A DNA stretch of 47,291 nt from Geoanaerobacter pelophilus (GCF_018476885.1 NZ_JAHCVJ010000014.1:1-47291), one strand, 5' to 3'. Positions 16,136-25,040 are shown, numbered from the stretch's first letter. Notes: generated by a model not told the origin, from the sequence alone. A program made the numbers and translations.

Positions 16136-18067
16136 CTACTTCGCCTGCTTTACATAGTTCAGTGTCCCCCCAGCCAATAGTTCTTTCCGCTCTTTTTCAG
16201 AGACATCAAGGATGGTTGTAATGGTGCCCCTTTGTGACTCAACCCCGATTTCACGTTCACCATTGGCAATCAAGCTGCGAATATTGCTGAAGGTAAGAAT
16301 CTCACCCTGCTGAATGGCGTCATAATCCGAAGGGTTCTTGAAAACCAAGGGCACAATCCCAAAATTAACCAGATTAGCTTTATGTATTCGTGCGAAACTC
16401 TTGGCAATTTTTACCCTGATCCCGAGATATCTGGGAGCAAGAGCGGCATGTTCCCGCGAAGAGCCTTGCCCGTAATTATCACCGGCAACAATCACTCCGC
16501 AGCCTTTATCCTGCGCACGTTTATGGAATTCCGGATCGATCTGCTCAAACACGAACTGGCTGATGGCCGGAATATTACTGCGATACGGGAGAACTTTGTT
16601 GCCAGCAGGCATGATCGTGTCGGTTGAGATATTATCGCCAAGCTTGATGATAATTTCTGCTGCAAGGTTATCCGGCAGCGCTTCGAAATCAGGGAACGGA
16701 ACGATATTCGGGCCGGTAATAATCTCGACCTTGGACGAATCAACTGCCGGGAATATGATGCTTGAATCATCAACAATATACTTTTCCGGATTCTGGACAT
16801 TTGGCCATGCCATTAAGTCCCCAAGCTTGCGAGGGTCGGTGATCTCCCCGAAAATACCGGCAGCAGCGGCCGTTTCCGGTGAGCAGAGATAGACTAAGTC
16901 ATTTTTGGTGCCACTACGACCGGGGAAGTTTCGGGGAAAGGTTCTGAGGCTGACCTGCCCGGTGCCGGGTGCCTGCCCCATGCCTATGCAGCCAAGGCAA
17001 CCGGGTTGATGTATCTGGGCACCAGCCATGAGAAGCATCATGACGCCCCCCTGCGCAGCTACGTTTTCCAGTACTTGACGGCTACCCGGGTTGACGTTGA
17101 ACGACAGGTGAGAAGCGATTCTTCTTCCATCAAGAATTCTACAGACCGTCATGAGGTCCCTGAACGACGAGTTTACCGAGCTGCCGACAAGCACCTGGTC
17201 AACCTTAGTGCCTGCCACTTCCCTGACAGGAACGACGTTATCCGGGGATGACGGGCAGGCAATCAATGGCTCCAGCCCGGAGAGATCGATTTCGTCGTAC
17301 TCGTCATAGGTGGCGTCGGGGTCGGCTGATAGCTCAATCCAGCTGTCACCTCGTCCCTGGGAGATGAGAAATTCCCTGGTCCGCGTATCTGACGGGAAAA
17401 TGCTGGAAGTAGCCCCAAGTTCTGCCCCCATGTTGCCGATGGTTGCCCGGTCAGTCGCTGACAAGGTGGCCACGCCCGGTCCATAGTATTCGATGATTTT
17501 GCCGACGCCACCTTTAACTGTGTGCCTGCGCAACATCTCAAGAATAACATCCTTTCCAGATACCCATGGCGGCAATGTTCCAGACAGCTTAACACCCATA
17601 ACTGCCGGACAGGGGAGGTGGAACGGCTTCCCTGCCATTGACAAGGCAACGTCCAGCCCGCCGGCGCCAATTGCAATCATCGACAAGCCGGCAGCAGTCG
17701 GTGAGTGCGAATCAGCTCCCAGCAAGATTTTGCCGGGGACCCCGAACCGTTCGAGATGAACCTGGTGCGACACTCCATTTCCAGCTTTTGAGAGGTAAAT
17801 CCCGAATTTTTGAGCGGCAGTCATCAGGAATATATGATCGTCGGCATTTCTGTTGTCCGTCTGCAGAAGATTATGATCAATATATTGGGCAGCCAGTTCC
17901 ACCTTGACCCTGTCTACTCCCATGGCGATGAATTCGAGCATCGCCATGGTTCCTGTGGCGTCCTGAAGAAGAGAATGATCAATTTTTAGCGAGATCTCTG
18001 ATTTGGGAATCATTTCACCTGAGGCCAGATGAGACTCGAGAATTTTTGTGGTGAGGTTCTTGCCCAT
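16136..18067 (-). CDS. Aconitate hydratase, short Aquifex-type
   Basis: The 643-residue protein matches the shorter aconitase/IPMI-like lineage rather than AcnA or AcnB. It has QDATGTMAMLEF, GADSHSPTAAGLSMIAIGAGG, KGGVGKIIEYYG, FPGRSGTKND and the swivel domain motif AGDNYGQGSSREHAALAPRYLG. Two cluster cysteines are present in PGCLGCIGMG (Cys357, Cys360). The third is normally in GSCTNS, but here the site reads GSSVNS with Ser297 (codon TCG). This may change iron-sulfur cluster binding or be a subfamily feature. The ribosome site AAGGAG lies 6 nt before ATG 18067. A sigma-54-like promoter is at 18122-18138. The expected reaction is citrate-isocitrate interconversion. Confidence 0.88.
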   Translation of the reverse strand: MGKNLTTKILESHLASGEMIPKSEISLKIDHSLLQDATGTMAMLEFIAMGVDRVKVELAAQYIDHNLLQTDNRNADDHIFLMTAAQKFGIYLSKAGNGVSHQVHLERFGVPGKILLGADSHSPTAAGLSMIAIGAGGLDVALSMAGKPFHLPCPAVMGVKLSGTLPPWVSGKDVILEMLRRHTVKGGVGKIIEYYGPGVATLSATDRATIGNMGAELGATSSIFPSDTRTREFLISQGRGDSWIELSADPDATYDEYDEIDLSGLEPLIACPSSPDNVVPVREVAGTKVDQVLVGSSVNSSFRDLMTVCRILDGRRIASHLSFNVNPGSRQVLENVAAQGGVMMLLMAGAQIHQPGCLGCIGMGQAPGTGQVSLRTFPRNFPGRSGTKNDLVYLCSPETAAAAGIFGEITDPRKLGDLMAWPNVQNPEKYIVDDSSIIFPAVDSSKVEIITGPNIVPFPDFEALPDNLAAEIIIKLGDNISTDTIMPAGNKVLPYRSNIPAISQFVFEQIDPEFHKRAQDKGCGVIVAGDNYGQGSSREHAALAPRYLGIRVKIAKSFARIHKANLVNFGIVPLVFKNPSDYDAIQQGEILTFSNIRSLIANGEREIGVESQRGTITTILDVSEKERKELLAGGTLNYVKQAK

Positions 18068-18121
18068 AATTGCTCCTTATCAAAAATATGATCTATATAT
18101 TTTATCAGATAAAGAATGTTT

Positions 18122-18138
18122 AGCAGCATTTATGCCTT
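18122..18138 (-). promoter_or_regulatory. Sigma-54-like promoter for aconitase gene
   Basis: On the minus strand the site reads AAGGCATAAATGCTGCT with GG-N10-GC spacing and TGCT at -12. Transcription would start near 18111, 44 nt before the ATG. Confidence 0.45.
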
Positions 18139-18288
18139 GTTTGTCTGGATCTGTTTTCAGGAGTTTATGTTGAGCCTCAAAATCAATAGTGCCACCCTGG
18201 TGTATTTATCAATTCTGTAAATCTAATATGTTTGATGACGTCGGCGTGATCCGGTAACGGGCAAGATTTGTATTGCCTGAAATAATTG

Positions 18289-18301
18289 TTGCATAATGCA
18301 A
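18289..18301. promoter_or_regulatory. Palindrome, possible activator site
   Basis: TTGCAT-A-ATGCAA is a perfect 13-nt inverted repeat. It sits upstream of both sigma-54-like promoters in the region, so it could be an upstream activating sequence. The role is inferred from position only. Confidence 0.3.
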
Positions 18302-18425
18302 TTGCGTTTCAAAGTAAGACGGTTGGCTCTTTCTGAAGCATTATGAGAGCAATAATGATTTCATCCGTAACTTTATCTATGTTTCATATCAACCAGGAAT
18401 TGTTGATTTTTTGTCAATTTTATCA

Positions 18426-18442
18426 ACGGCACAATTTGTGCG
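18426..18442 (+). promoter_or_regulatory. Sigma-54-like promoter for dienelactone hydrolase gene
   Basis: The site ACGGCACAATTTGTGCG has GG-N10-GC spacing and a full GGCAC -24 core with TGC at -12. It also contains the palindrome GCACAATTTGTGC, so a repressor or chance symmetry is an alternative. Transcription would start near 18453, 40 nt before the ATG. Confidence 0.4.
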
Positions 18443-18492
18443 AGGTTTATAAAAAGCATCTTCGCTGAATTTAATTAAAGAGGAGATTGTAT

Positions 18493-19299
18493 ATGTCAAT
18501 TCGCTTGAGCATAGTGATTGGGAGTCTGTTATTGTCAACTGTTTCTACCGCTGCCTGGGGAGAGATACGCGGCAAGGAAGTGGAGTATACCTCAGACGGA
18601 ACAATGCTGAAAGGTTACCTTGTCGAAAACACTGCAATCAAAGGGAAAAGGCCTGCGGTATTGGTGGTCCATGAGTGGTGGGGGCATAATGACTATGCGC
18701 GTAATCGGGCTAAAATGTTGGCGAAGTTAGGATATACTGCTTTGGCAGTTGATATGTTCGGTAACGGCAAAACAGCACAGCACCCGGATGATGCGGCGAA
18801 ATTTGCCGGTGAACTTATGAAGAATAAGGAATTGTCAGAATCTCGGTTTAATGCCGCGGTTGAATTCGTAAAACAACAGAAATCTGTTGATCCGACCAAG
18901 ATTGCGGCCATTGGCTACTGTTTTGGAGGAGGGGTAGTGCTACATATGGCAAGGCAAGGCGCTGATTTGAAAGGTATTGTCAGTTTCCATGGGAGTCTGG
19001 CTACTGACTCACCTGCTGCGCCAGGGGCTGTCAAGGCACGTGTGCTAGTATTCAATGGTGAGGCTGATAAAATGATCACCGCTGAGCAGGTTACTGCTTT
19101 TAAAAATGAAATGGATTTGGCTGGAGCAAACTATCGGTATGTGGGCTATCCGGGAGTAATGCACAGCTTCACCAATCCGGCGGCAGATGATTATGCAAAA
19201 CGATTTAATCTGCCACTGGCGTACAATAAAAACGCTGATAAGGATTCCTGGGGGCAGACCGTTAAATTTCTCAAGGATACTTTTAATTTAAAAATATAA
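18493..19299 (+). CDS. Exported dienelactone hydrolase family protein
   Basis: The 268-residue alpha/beta hydrolase has a signal peptide ending near TAAWG, so it is probably periplasmic. The triad is visible: nucleophile Cys in IGYCFGGG, Asp in NGEADKMI and His in GVMHSFTNP. The oxyanion region includes VVHEWWGHN. Family members hydrolyse lactones and related small esters, but the substrate is unknown here. I chose ATG 18493 because AGGAG lies 7 nt upstream; a TTG two codons earlier is too close to it. A short AT-rich hairpin follows the stop but lacks a clear T-tract. Confidence 0.88.
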   Translation: MSIRLSIVIGSLLLSTVSTAAWGEIRGKEVEYTSDGTMLKGYLVENTAIKGKRPAVLVVHEWWGHNDYARNRAKMLAKLGYTALAVDMFGNGKTAQHPDDAAKFAGELMKNKELSESRFNAAVEFVKQQKSVDPTKIAAIGYCFGGGVVLHMARQGADLKGIVSFHGSLATDSPAAPGAVKARVLVFNGEADKMITAEQVTAFKNEMDLAGANYRYVGYPGVMHSFTNPAADDYAKRFNLPLAYNKNADKDSWGQTVKFLKDTFNLKI

Positions 19300-19333
19300 C
19301 AGTAAGCGACATGTAAATGAATGTGATTTTCAT

Positions 19334-19362
19334 TTGCAAAAAAAACATAACCCAGCTATATT
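19334..19362 (+). promoter_or_regulatory. Sigma-70-like promoter for small secreted protein
   Basis: TTGCAA (19334-19339), a 17-nt spacer and TATATT (19357-19362) precede the gene at 19401. The expected start is near 19369, about 32 nt before the ATG. Confidence 0.45.
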
Positions 19363-19400
19363 AAATACAAAGGTGTACACTGAAATTTCGGAGGAGAGCC

Positions 19401-19691
19401 ATGAGACGGTTACTTACAATAATAGGGATTGTGGCTACATCTATTCTTTTAACATCAGGTCAGGTGTTAGCTGCGGACGCAACTTACAAAGATGAAATTA
19501 AGAGGGATGAGTGTCTGTTAGTTTCTAAAAACTGCACAGATAACGTAGACTCAATTCAGCAGCGGATTGAGAAGCTGAACAAAGAAATCATAAAAGGGAC
19601 CGATGTATATACGAAGGATGAACTGGAGAACCTCAAGGGTAAACTTCGCGATACAGAAAGGGAACTTGAGTTCATGGAGTATGGTGGCTGA
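19401..19691 (+). CDS. Small secreted protein of unknown function
   Basis: The 96-residue protein has a clear signal peptide ending at VLAADA, leaving a mature domain of about 70 residues. That domain is strongly charged and helical, with two cysteines in ECLLVSKNC that could form a disulfide after export, followed by a heptad-like helix (IQQRIEKLNKEI and LENLKGKLRDTERELEF) suggesting a coiled coil. I do not recognise the family. The ribosome site is ggaggag just upstream, and a good terminator follows, so it is a single-gene unit. Confidence 0.8.
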   Translation: MRRLLTIIGIVATSILLTSGQVLAADATYKDEIKRDECLLVSKNCTDNVDSIQQRIEKLNKEIIKGTDVYTKDELENLKGKLRDTERELEFMEYGG

Positions 19692-19714
19692 CAGCTACTA
19701 GCTAAATACCAGCG

Positions 19715-19752
19715 AAAAGAGACAGCAATCGTTTGGATTCTGTCTCTTTTTG
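19715..19752 (+). terminator. Rho-independent terminator
   Basis: The arms aaaagagacag (19715-19725) and ctgtctctttt (19740-19750) pair perfectly over 11 bp with a 14-nt loop, and the 3' arm ends in a T-run. Confidence 0.85.
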
Positions 19753-19803
19753 TATCAGTAAATGATCTGGTTCACATATTTAGCTCTGAGAGGAGTAATA
19801 CCC

Positions 19804-21909
19804 GTGAAAAAGAGCGTGGACGAAAACATACGAATCAGGAACCTAATCAGCATGCCGAAAGGGAATTTACCCCTCGACGGCGGCCCAGACTTCAATAGAC
19901 TGATTTTCTCGGCGAGCCCATATCTGTTGCAGCATGCCGAGAATCCAGTAGATTGGTACCCTTGGGGAGAAGAGGCCTTTATAAAAGCGCTATCAGAAGA
20001 CAAACCAGTTTTCCTTTCAATCGGCTATTCGACCTGTCATTGGTGTCATGTCATGGCCCATGAATCTTTCGAAGATCCCGAGGTTGCAGCAGTTTTGAAT
20101 AGCTTGTTCGTCTGTATTAAAGTTGACCGTGAAGAGCGACCTGATATCGATGAGCAGTACATGACAGTCGCTCAGATAATGACCGGAAGCGGGGGCTGGC
20201 CACTCAATATTTTCATGACCCCCGAGAAGAGCCCTTTTTATGCAACTACCTATATTCCGCGGCAGCAGAAAATGGGCATGCCTGGTATCATTCAGGTGCT
20301 GGAGTACTTTGATCGGCTTTGGCGGGTTGATCGGGAAAAACTGAAAAACAACGCGGCATCGACTCTATCAGTTCTTGAAAACTTCTTTGCTCCCGAAGCA
20401 GGGCTTCTTCCAGAAATTTCTATGCTGGAAAAGGTTAATCAGCAACTTTTAAATATTTATGATGACAGGTCAGGCGGGTTCGGCACTGCGCCAAAATTTC
20501 CGATGCCACTTTTTCTCGATTTCCTTATCCGCTATAGAAAGAGGAATGATAGTGGCAGATCTCTAGCAGTGATTGAACAAACCCTGCGTAACATGCGCTA
20601 CGGTGGAATTTATGATCAGCTCGGATTCGGTTTCCACCGTTATTCTGTGGACAGTGAATGGCGGGTGCCACACTTTGAAAAGATGCTTTATGATCAAGCT
20701 CTGATTGGCAGTACCTATCTGGAGACGTTTCAAGTTACGTCTAATCCCTTTTATCTGAAGGTAGCAGAAGAGATCTTGTCGTTTGTGTTCGACGAGATGG
20801 CCTCTTGTGAAGGGGGCTTTATTGCAGGACTTGATGCAGATACCGAGGGCGAAGAGGGTACATATTACCTTTGGACGCACTCGGAAATAGAAAAGGCGCT
20901 CGGGGAAAAGGAGGCCGCGCTGTTTTGCCAACTGTTTGATGTAACTGCGCAGGGTAATTTTGAAGGTAAAAACATCCTTCATCTGCAATTTTCACCTAAG
21001 CAGTTTTCTGCTGACGACAATATGTTGCCAGAAAGCTTTTATATTGGTTTTGAGCGATGGCGCAGTGTGTTGCTTAAAAATCGCCGGGAACGTGTTAGGC
21101 CGTTTCGTGATGAAAAGATCGTCACTGCATGGAACAGCCTGATGATTACCACTCTGGCAAAAGGATATGCCATTAGCAGCAACAAGAAATACTTGACTGC
21201 TGCCAAGACTGCAGTTGATTTTATCTTTTCCTCATTAGTTGATCCATCTTTACGATTGATGCGCAGTTATCATTTGGGCAAAGCCTCTGGGCCAGGGTAT
21301 CTAGAAGATTATGCCGCTTTCATAGGGGCACTGATAGAACTGCATCAGGTTACGTTGGAAACAAATTATCTGGAACAAGCCTGTTTCTTTGCTGATGAAA
21401 TGCAACGTCTGTTCGGCCAGGAAGCTGGCGGGGCTTTATACGAAACCGGAATCGATGCAGAAAAACTATTGGTGCGCCACATAAGTGCTCATGACGGGGT
21501 GATTCCCTCTGGCAACAGCATGGCGGTATTCGACCTGTTAAGACTCGCCAGGATCACTGGAGATTTATCATATCAACAGAGAGGTGAAGCCATTCTGCAC
21601 TCATTCATGGGGACTGTGGCACGACAGCCTGTTAATTCGATCAATTTCTTTTCCGCCTTTGCCTTCTCTGTGTCGCCTGAATTTACAGTAACTATTTCCG
21701 GAGCAGAGGAAGATTTGTCCCAAATTATCTACGCTTTGAATGGAAGGTACATTCCTAACCTTGCTTTGAGATATGGCGGATGTGAAGTCGAAGGGGAATT
21801 CCCTGTCGTTGATAACAAGCCCACCAGCTATGTATGTGCAAAAAACGCCTGCCAACCACCACTGGTGGGAGCTCAGGCGCTTGTATCTTACCTAGATGAA
21901 GCTTTGTAA
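19804..21909 (+). CDS. DUF255/YyaL thioredoxin-like and glycosidase-fold protein
   Basis: The 701-residue protein belongs to the YyaL/SSP411 (spermatogenesis-associated protein 20) family. The N-terminal thioredoxin-like domain shows [29 protein letters not shown] with a CxxC pair, [11 protein letters not shown] and [11 protein letters not shown]. An (alpha/alpha)6 glycosidase-like domain follows, with [27 protein letters not shown] and [11 protein letters not shown], then [13 protein letters not shown]. The biochemical function of the family is not settled. I chose GTG 19804 because GAGAGGAG lies about 8 nt upstream; the ATG at 19762 in frame has no ribosome site. It abuts the convergent 52-residue gene with no gap. 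Confidence 0.9.
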   Translation: MKKSVDENIRIRNLISMPKGNLPLDGGPDFNRLIFSASPYLLQHAENPVDWYPWGEEAFIKALSEDKPVFLSIGYSTCHWCHVMAHESFEDPEVAAVLNSLFVCIKVDREERPDIDEQYMTVAQIMTGSGGWPLNIFMTPEKSPFYATTYIPRQQKMGMPGIIQVLEYFDRLWRVDREKLKNNAASTLSVLENFFAPEAGLLPEISMLEKVNQQLLNIYDDRSGGFGTAPKFPMPLFLDFLIRYRKRNDSGRSLAVIEQTLRNMRYGGIYDQLGFGFHRYSVDSEWRVPHFEKMLYDQALIGSTYLETFQVTSNPFYLKVAEEILSFVFDEMASCEGGFIAGLDADTEGEEGTYYLWTHSEIEKALGEKEAALFCQLFDVTAQGNFEGKNILHLQFSPKQFSADDNMLPESFYIGFERWRSVLLKNRRERVRPFRDEKIVTAWNSLMITTLAKGYAISSNKKYLTAAKTAVDFIFSSLVDPSLRLMRSYHLGKASGPGYLEDYAAFIGALIELHQVTLETNYLEQACFFADEMQRLFGQEAGGALYETGIDAEKLLVRHISAHDGVIPSGNSMAVFDLLRLARITGDLSYQQRGEAILHSFMGTVARQPVNSINFFSAFAFSVSPEFTVTISGAEEDLSQIIYALNGRYIPNLALRYGGCEVEGEFPVVDNKPTSYVCAKNACQPPLVGAQALVSYLDEAL

Positions 21910-22068
21910 CTATAAGTGATCTGATTCAAGAGGTACCGGTGCGCATAACGTATTTTTGCTGTGAGCCTTGGATCCGCACCGTTCGCACACAAACTCAGGG
22001 TTACTTGCAAGCAGAGTTTTCACCCGTGAATCAGGTAAACTGCATATTTTCGGGTTTTTACTGGTCAT
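21910..22068 (-). CDS. Small zinc-knuckle-like protein (52 residues)
   Basis: The 52-residue protein contains FVCERCGSKAHSKNTLCAP, a CxxC followed by His and a further Cys, which looks like a compact zinc site. The pattern CxxCG...LCxP recurs, as I recall, in short uncharacterised proteins of Geobacter-like bacteria. The ATG at 22068 has agggggtg about 10 nt upstream. An AGGAGGAG stretch farther upstream precedes an 8-codon frame, so a leader peptide is possible but weak. Function is unknown. It lies 131 nt beyond the pentaheme cytochrome gene on the same strand. Confidence 0.65.
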   Translation of the reverse strand: MTSKNPKICSLPDSRVKTLLASNPEFVCERCGSKAHSKNTLCAPVPLESDHL

Positions 22069-22199
22069 AAAATTCACACCCCCTTTGTGGTAACTACCAT
22101 TCTCCTCCTGTTTATTATTCTAATATTTTCACCGCAAAAATGCATATTGAAAATCGAATGTGTCGGTGGCGACTGATAAAAGGTCGCAGGTTAGAAGTA

Positions 22200-22997
22200 T
22201 TAATCCATGCTCTTCACGTAGAGCCTCAGAACCAGTGCCGCAAGCAGAGCCGAAGCAATAGCCATCACTCCGACCAGTTTTCTCTTTTGCTCGGTTTCAT
22301 CAAGTCTCTTAATAGATTGCAGTTGTTGTTCAAGCTCTTTATCTATCTCTGCTGTCTGCAGATTAATCCTGGCGACATTAAGTTCATGGAACAGCGTGTG
22401 AAACCTGTTTCGGACGGCAAACAGTGATTTCTCCATTGCAGAAGTATCTATTCCTTTACCTTTGAAGTCGCTTAACCGGCTATCGATATAGACTATTTTA
22501 GCTTCAGTAGCGGTCATCGCCCTCTTGATTTGGCTCGGTTTTTCATAGCTATGGCAGCGAGAACAATTCTTTTCGTTGATCAGTTCGATGGTTGTCTTTT
22601 TTACCTGATGGCTGCCGTGACAGGTAATGCAGGTCGGTCCCCCCTTGCCGAGATTCTTGCCATGCTTACTGCCAAGGTAGTCTTTCAACACTCCAACATG
22701 GCAGCGACCACAGAAACCAGGGATCCCAGTCTCCACCGGCGTCCCCAGAAAGCCCCGGGCCGGGCTCATGGCATTCTCTGCGTCTCCTGGATCGCCACCA
22801 TGGCAATGGTTGCAATTAATGCCGTTTTCCGCATGGATACTGCCCCGCCACAGTTCAACCGGTTTGGCAAATCTTCCGGTCTGCGACCCATGGCATTGCA
22901 CACAGACAATTTCAGATTTGACTGCTGCTGATGCCTGAGTTGTCATGGTAAATAGAAGACCAGTCAGGATAAAGATAGTCCGCAATGAAGAGATCAC
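22200..22997 (-). CDS. Membrane-anchored pentaheme cytochrome c
   Basis: The 265-residue protein has an N-terminal signal sequence (cut near QASA-AV), five CxxCH heme sites (CVQCH, CNHCH, CGRCH, CITCH, CSRCH) in the first 150 residues, a long charged helical region, and a C-terminal membrane helix (about 238-260). It probably takes electrons from the Rieske/cytochrome b complex encoded upstream and passes them to periplasmic carriers. I chose GTG 22997, which overlaps the cytochrome b stop as GTGA and gives a standard signal peptide; ATG 23012 and ATG 23030 are alternatives with larger overlap. No distal ligand assignment was attempted. Confidence 0.9.
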   Translation of the reverse strand: MISSLRTIFILTGLLFTMTTQASAAVKSEIVCVQCHGSQTGRFAKPVELWRGSIHAENGINCNHCHGGDPGDAENAMSPARGFLGTPVETGIPGFCGRCHVGVLKDYLGSKHGKNLGKGGPTCITCHGSHQVKKTTIELINEKNCSRCHSYEKPSQIKRAMTATEAKIVYIDSRLSDFKGKGIDTSAMEKSLFAVRNRFHTLFHELNVARINLQTAEIDKELEQQLQSIKRLDETEQKRKLVGVMAIASALLAALVLRLYVKSMD

Positions 22998-24097
22998 GAA
23001 AAGTGCCCCCATATGGCAAGTCCGATCCATAACAGAATCCCCCCAATGCTGCAGGCCATGAATAACGGTCTTTTAAGCGGGTGTTTTTCTGTGCCACGAT
23101 CGATGAACGGCAGAAGTGCCAGGAATGTCATAGCTGCGCCCTGGACAGCAAGTCCCAGGAACTCGCTGGGGAAAAGTTTGAGCGTCTGGTAATTAGGGAG
23201 GAAATACCATTCCGGCTTTATATGGGCTGGGGTAAGGAAAGGGTCGGCCGGGATAAAAGCATCTTTAGGCAAAAAGAGGTATGGATCGAAGAATAACACT
23301 GCAAAAAACAGCGCCAGATAAAGCATTATCGACGTCATATCCTGCAACAGGTAGTTGGGGAAGAACGGAATACCACCGGGGTGTTCTTCATAGCGAAATG
23401 TATCGCCACGCCAATTACTTTTGGTTTCCTTTAACCCAAAAGGCGGAGTGGATACCCCAATCCTTTGCAATAAAACGAGATGAATACCGACAAAAGCAGC
23501 AATCGTAATGGGGATAACCGCTACATGCAGCGCAAAGAAGCGCCCGAGAGTGGGAGGGCCGACCAGCTTGCCGCCACGGAGGAACTCAACCAGGTAGCTC
23601 CCAATGAAAGGGATTGCGCCGACACTATTGGTGGCAACGGTGGTCGCCCAATAAGAGAGCTGACTCCAGGGGAGGAGATAGCCGGTGAGAGAAATCGCCA
23701 TCACGAGATTGAACAGGATAAAGCCTGATAGCCAGTTAAGCTCGCGCGGACTCTTATAACTGCCCATAAACAAGACCGACAGCATGTGGAACAGCAGGAT
23801 GAGCACCATCATGTTGGAACCTACGACATGGCACATCCGTACCAGCCAACCAAACGGGACCCTGTTCATGATCATGGTGACGCTTGCAAACGCCTTGTCT
23901 GCATCCGGCACATAGTAGATTAACAAGAGAATGCCGGTAACTATCTGTAGTGAAAAAATAAAGAGGAGAACGCTTCCCAGCGAGTACCAGGCATTGATGT
24001 TCCTGGGGAGGAGATAACCGGTCAGCTCTTTTTCGATAAGGCTATGAGTTCCGAGCCGGACATCGAGCCAGTTGTCAATATTTTTGTAAAGGGACAT
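22994..24097 (-). CDS. Cytochrome b of a bc-type quinol oxidase complex
   Basis: The 367-residue membrane protein fuses the cytochrome b6-like N-terminal part and subunit IV-like C-terminal part. Heme-ligand helices are visible in VRMCHVVGSNM, LLFHMLSV, FFALHVAVIP and VGIHLVLLQ. The quinol-oxidation motif is PEWYFLP near residue 285. About eight membrane helices are predicted. It follows the Rieske gene by 7 nt and overlaps the pentaheme gene, so the three probably form one complex in which a multiheme cytochrome replaces cytochrome c1. Confidence 0.95.
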   Translation of the reverse strand: MSLYKNIDNWLDVRLGTHSLIEKELTGYLLPRNINAWYSLGSVLLFIFSLQIVTGILLLIYYVPDADKAFASVTMIMNRVPFGWLVRMCHVVGSNMMVLILLFHMLSVLFMGSYKSPRELNWLSGFILFNLVMAISLTGYLLPWSQLSYWATTVATNSVGAIPFIGSYLVEFLRGGKLVGPPTLGRFFALHVAVIPITIAAFVGIHLVLLQRIGVSTPPFGLKETKSNWRGDTFRYEEHPGGIPFFPNYLLQDMTSIMLYLALFFAVLFFDPYLFLPKDAFIPADPFLTPAHIKPEWYFLPNYQTLKLFPSEFLGLAVQGAAMTFLALLPFIDRGTEKHPLKRPLFMACSIGGILLWIGLAIWGHFS

Positions 24098-24104
24098 GTA
24101 GTTA

Positions 24105-24524
24105 TCACCCTATGGTAATGGTGCCGTTTGCGATGCTGACATGGAGCGGCTGAAGCGGTTTCGGCGGCGGCCCTGAGATGACCAGTCCTTGCGCTGTATA
24201 TCGACCGGCATGACATGGGCAAAGAAACTCACCACGCTCTTTTTGCCATTGGACAATACACCCCAGGTGGGTGCAGACAGCGGAGAGGGCAATCACGCCT
24301 TGCTCTTTGTTTTTGATTAGCACTGCAGCCGAACCGGCATACTGGAAAAATTTAGCTTCACCTTCAGGGATATCACTTTCCTGAAACGTTACTTTGCCGG
24401 AATTCTCCTGTTCGGGGATCGGTGATAGATAGCGAAAGAGGGGATATGCTACTGCCGCAATTGATGCACTAGCAATTCCTCCCAGACATACCCCCAGAAA
24501 TTTTCTTCGGTCGCGGTTTTCCAT
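24105..24524 (-). CDS. Rieske [2Fe-2S] protein
   Basis: The 139-residue protein has a twin-arginine signal (DRRKFLGVCLGG) that keeps the helix as a membrane anchor, then the Rieske domain with CTHLGC and CPCHAG supplying the two Cys-His pairs of the cluster. It carries electrons from the quinol site of cytochrome b to the multiheme cytochrome. ATG 24524 has GGGA 6 nt upstream; ATG 24530, overlapping the ferredoxin stop as ATGA, is an alternative. Either start keeps the Tat signal. Confidence 0.95.
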   Translation of the reverse strand: MENRDRRKFLGVCLGGIASASIAAVAYPLFRYLSPIPEQENSGKVTFQESDIPEGEAKFFQYAGSAAVLIKNKEQGVIALSAVCTHLGCIVQWQKERGEFLCPCHAGRYTAQGLVISGPPPKPLQPLHVSIANGTITIG

Positions 24525-24526
24525 TA

Positions 24527-24718
24527 TCATTCCCAGTGGATACAGGCAACAGGACACACATCAACCGCCTCAGTCTGTATCATCTCTTCCGGAGCGCCAG
24601 ACGAGTCAAAACTGACGGCTTTGCCATTGTCGTCGAACCTGAATACTTCAGGCAGATTGTCCACACACAAACCGCAACTGATACAGCTATCCTGATCAAC
24701 GACTATCGCTCTTGCCAT
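24527..24718 (-). CDS. Single-cluster [4Fe-4S] ferredoxin
   Basis: The 63-residue acidic ferredoxin begins MARAIVVDQD and has CISCGLC plus a distant CPVAC, where the Cys before Pro completes one [4Fe-4S] cluster (a second nearby Cys is spare). The start ATG 24718 has GGAGG 5 nt upstream. It is the first gene of the Rieske/cytochrome b operon. It has no export signal, so it acts in the cytoplasm, and its link to the complex (biogenesis or electron exchange) is inferred only from the operon. Confidence 0.9.
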   Translation of the reverse strand: MARAIVVDQDSCISCGLCVDNLPEVFRFDDNGKAVSFDSSGAPEEMIQTEAVDVCPVACIHWE

Positions 24719-24810
24719 TATCCCCTCCATGTCAGATAGTTTATACGAGATGGAGCAGTAATCAATTAGAGACTCACATCTTGCCTTGGCGTATGGATCT
24801 ACCTCATAAT

Positions 24811-24827
24811 AGCAGCAAACATGCCAG
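24811..24827 (-). promoter_or_regulatory. Sigma-54-like promoter for ferredoxin-Rieske-cytochrome operon
   Basis: On the minus strand the site reads CTGGCATGTTTGCTGCT with TGGCA at -24, TGCT at -12 and exact GG-N10-GC spacing. Transcription would start near 24800, about 82 nt before the ferredoxin ATG. Confidence 0.5.
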
Positions 24828-25030
24828 TAGAAGGAAAGGGCAAAAGCTGCTATAATTTCATATGGTTAATTGAGTGTATTGTTTTTATGGCATAATCAAA
24901 TGCAACTGTAAGCTGCCAGTTATTTCCAGACTGAAAGGAAAATCGTGGAGAGTGTTCGAGTTACAACCGTGCAATATCTGTAGAAGATGCAATAAACATT
25001 GCACCTTGTGTTTTTGCGGTAAAATATAAC

Positions 25031-25040
25031 ATGTTAACAT
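25031..25040. promoter_or_regulatory. Palindrome upstream of pirin promoter
   Basis: ATGTTAACAT is a perfect 10-nt palindrome lying about 25 nt upstream of the pirin -24 element. It may be an operator or an activator site. The role is inferred from position. Confidence 0.25.

Larger units (their letters stand above)
18068..18492. other. Divergent intergenic region, aconitase / dienelactone hydrolase
   Basis: This 425-nt AT-rich stretch carries two outward-facing sigma-54-like promoters (18122-18138 minus, 18426-18442 plus). Between them, at 18289-18301, lies a perfect TTGCAT-A-ATGCAA palindrome, roughly 160-180 nt from each predicted start, a normal distance for an enhancer-binding site. I see no gene here. 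Confidence 0.6.

Noticed and set aside
19310-19336. AAATGAA/TTCATTT hairpin after the dienelactone hydrolase gene as a terminator
   Set aside because: The stem is AT-only and is followed by an A-run rather than a T-run on the coding strand.
22530-22931. Plus-strand frame of 133 codons inside the pentaheme cytochrome gene
   Set aside because: The opposite strand encodes five CxxCH sites with a signal peptide and membrane anchor, so this frame is a shadow.
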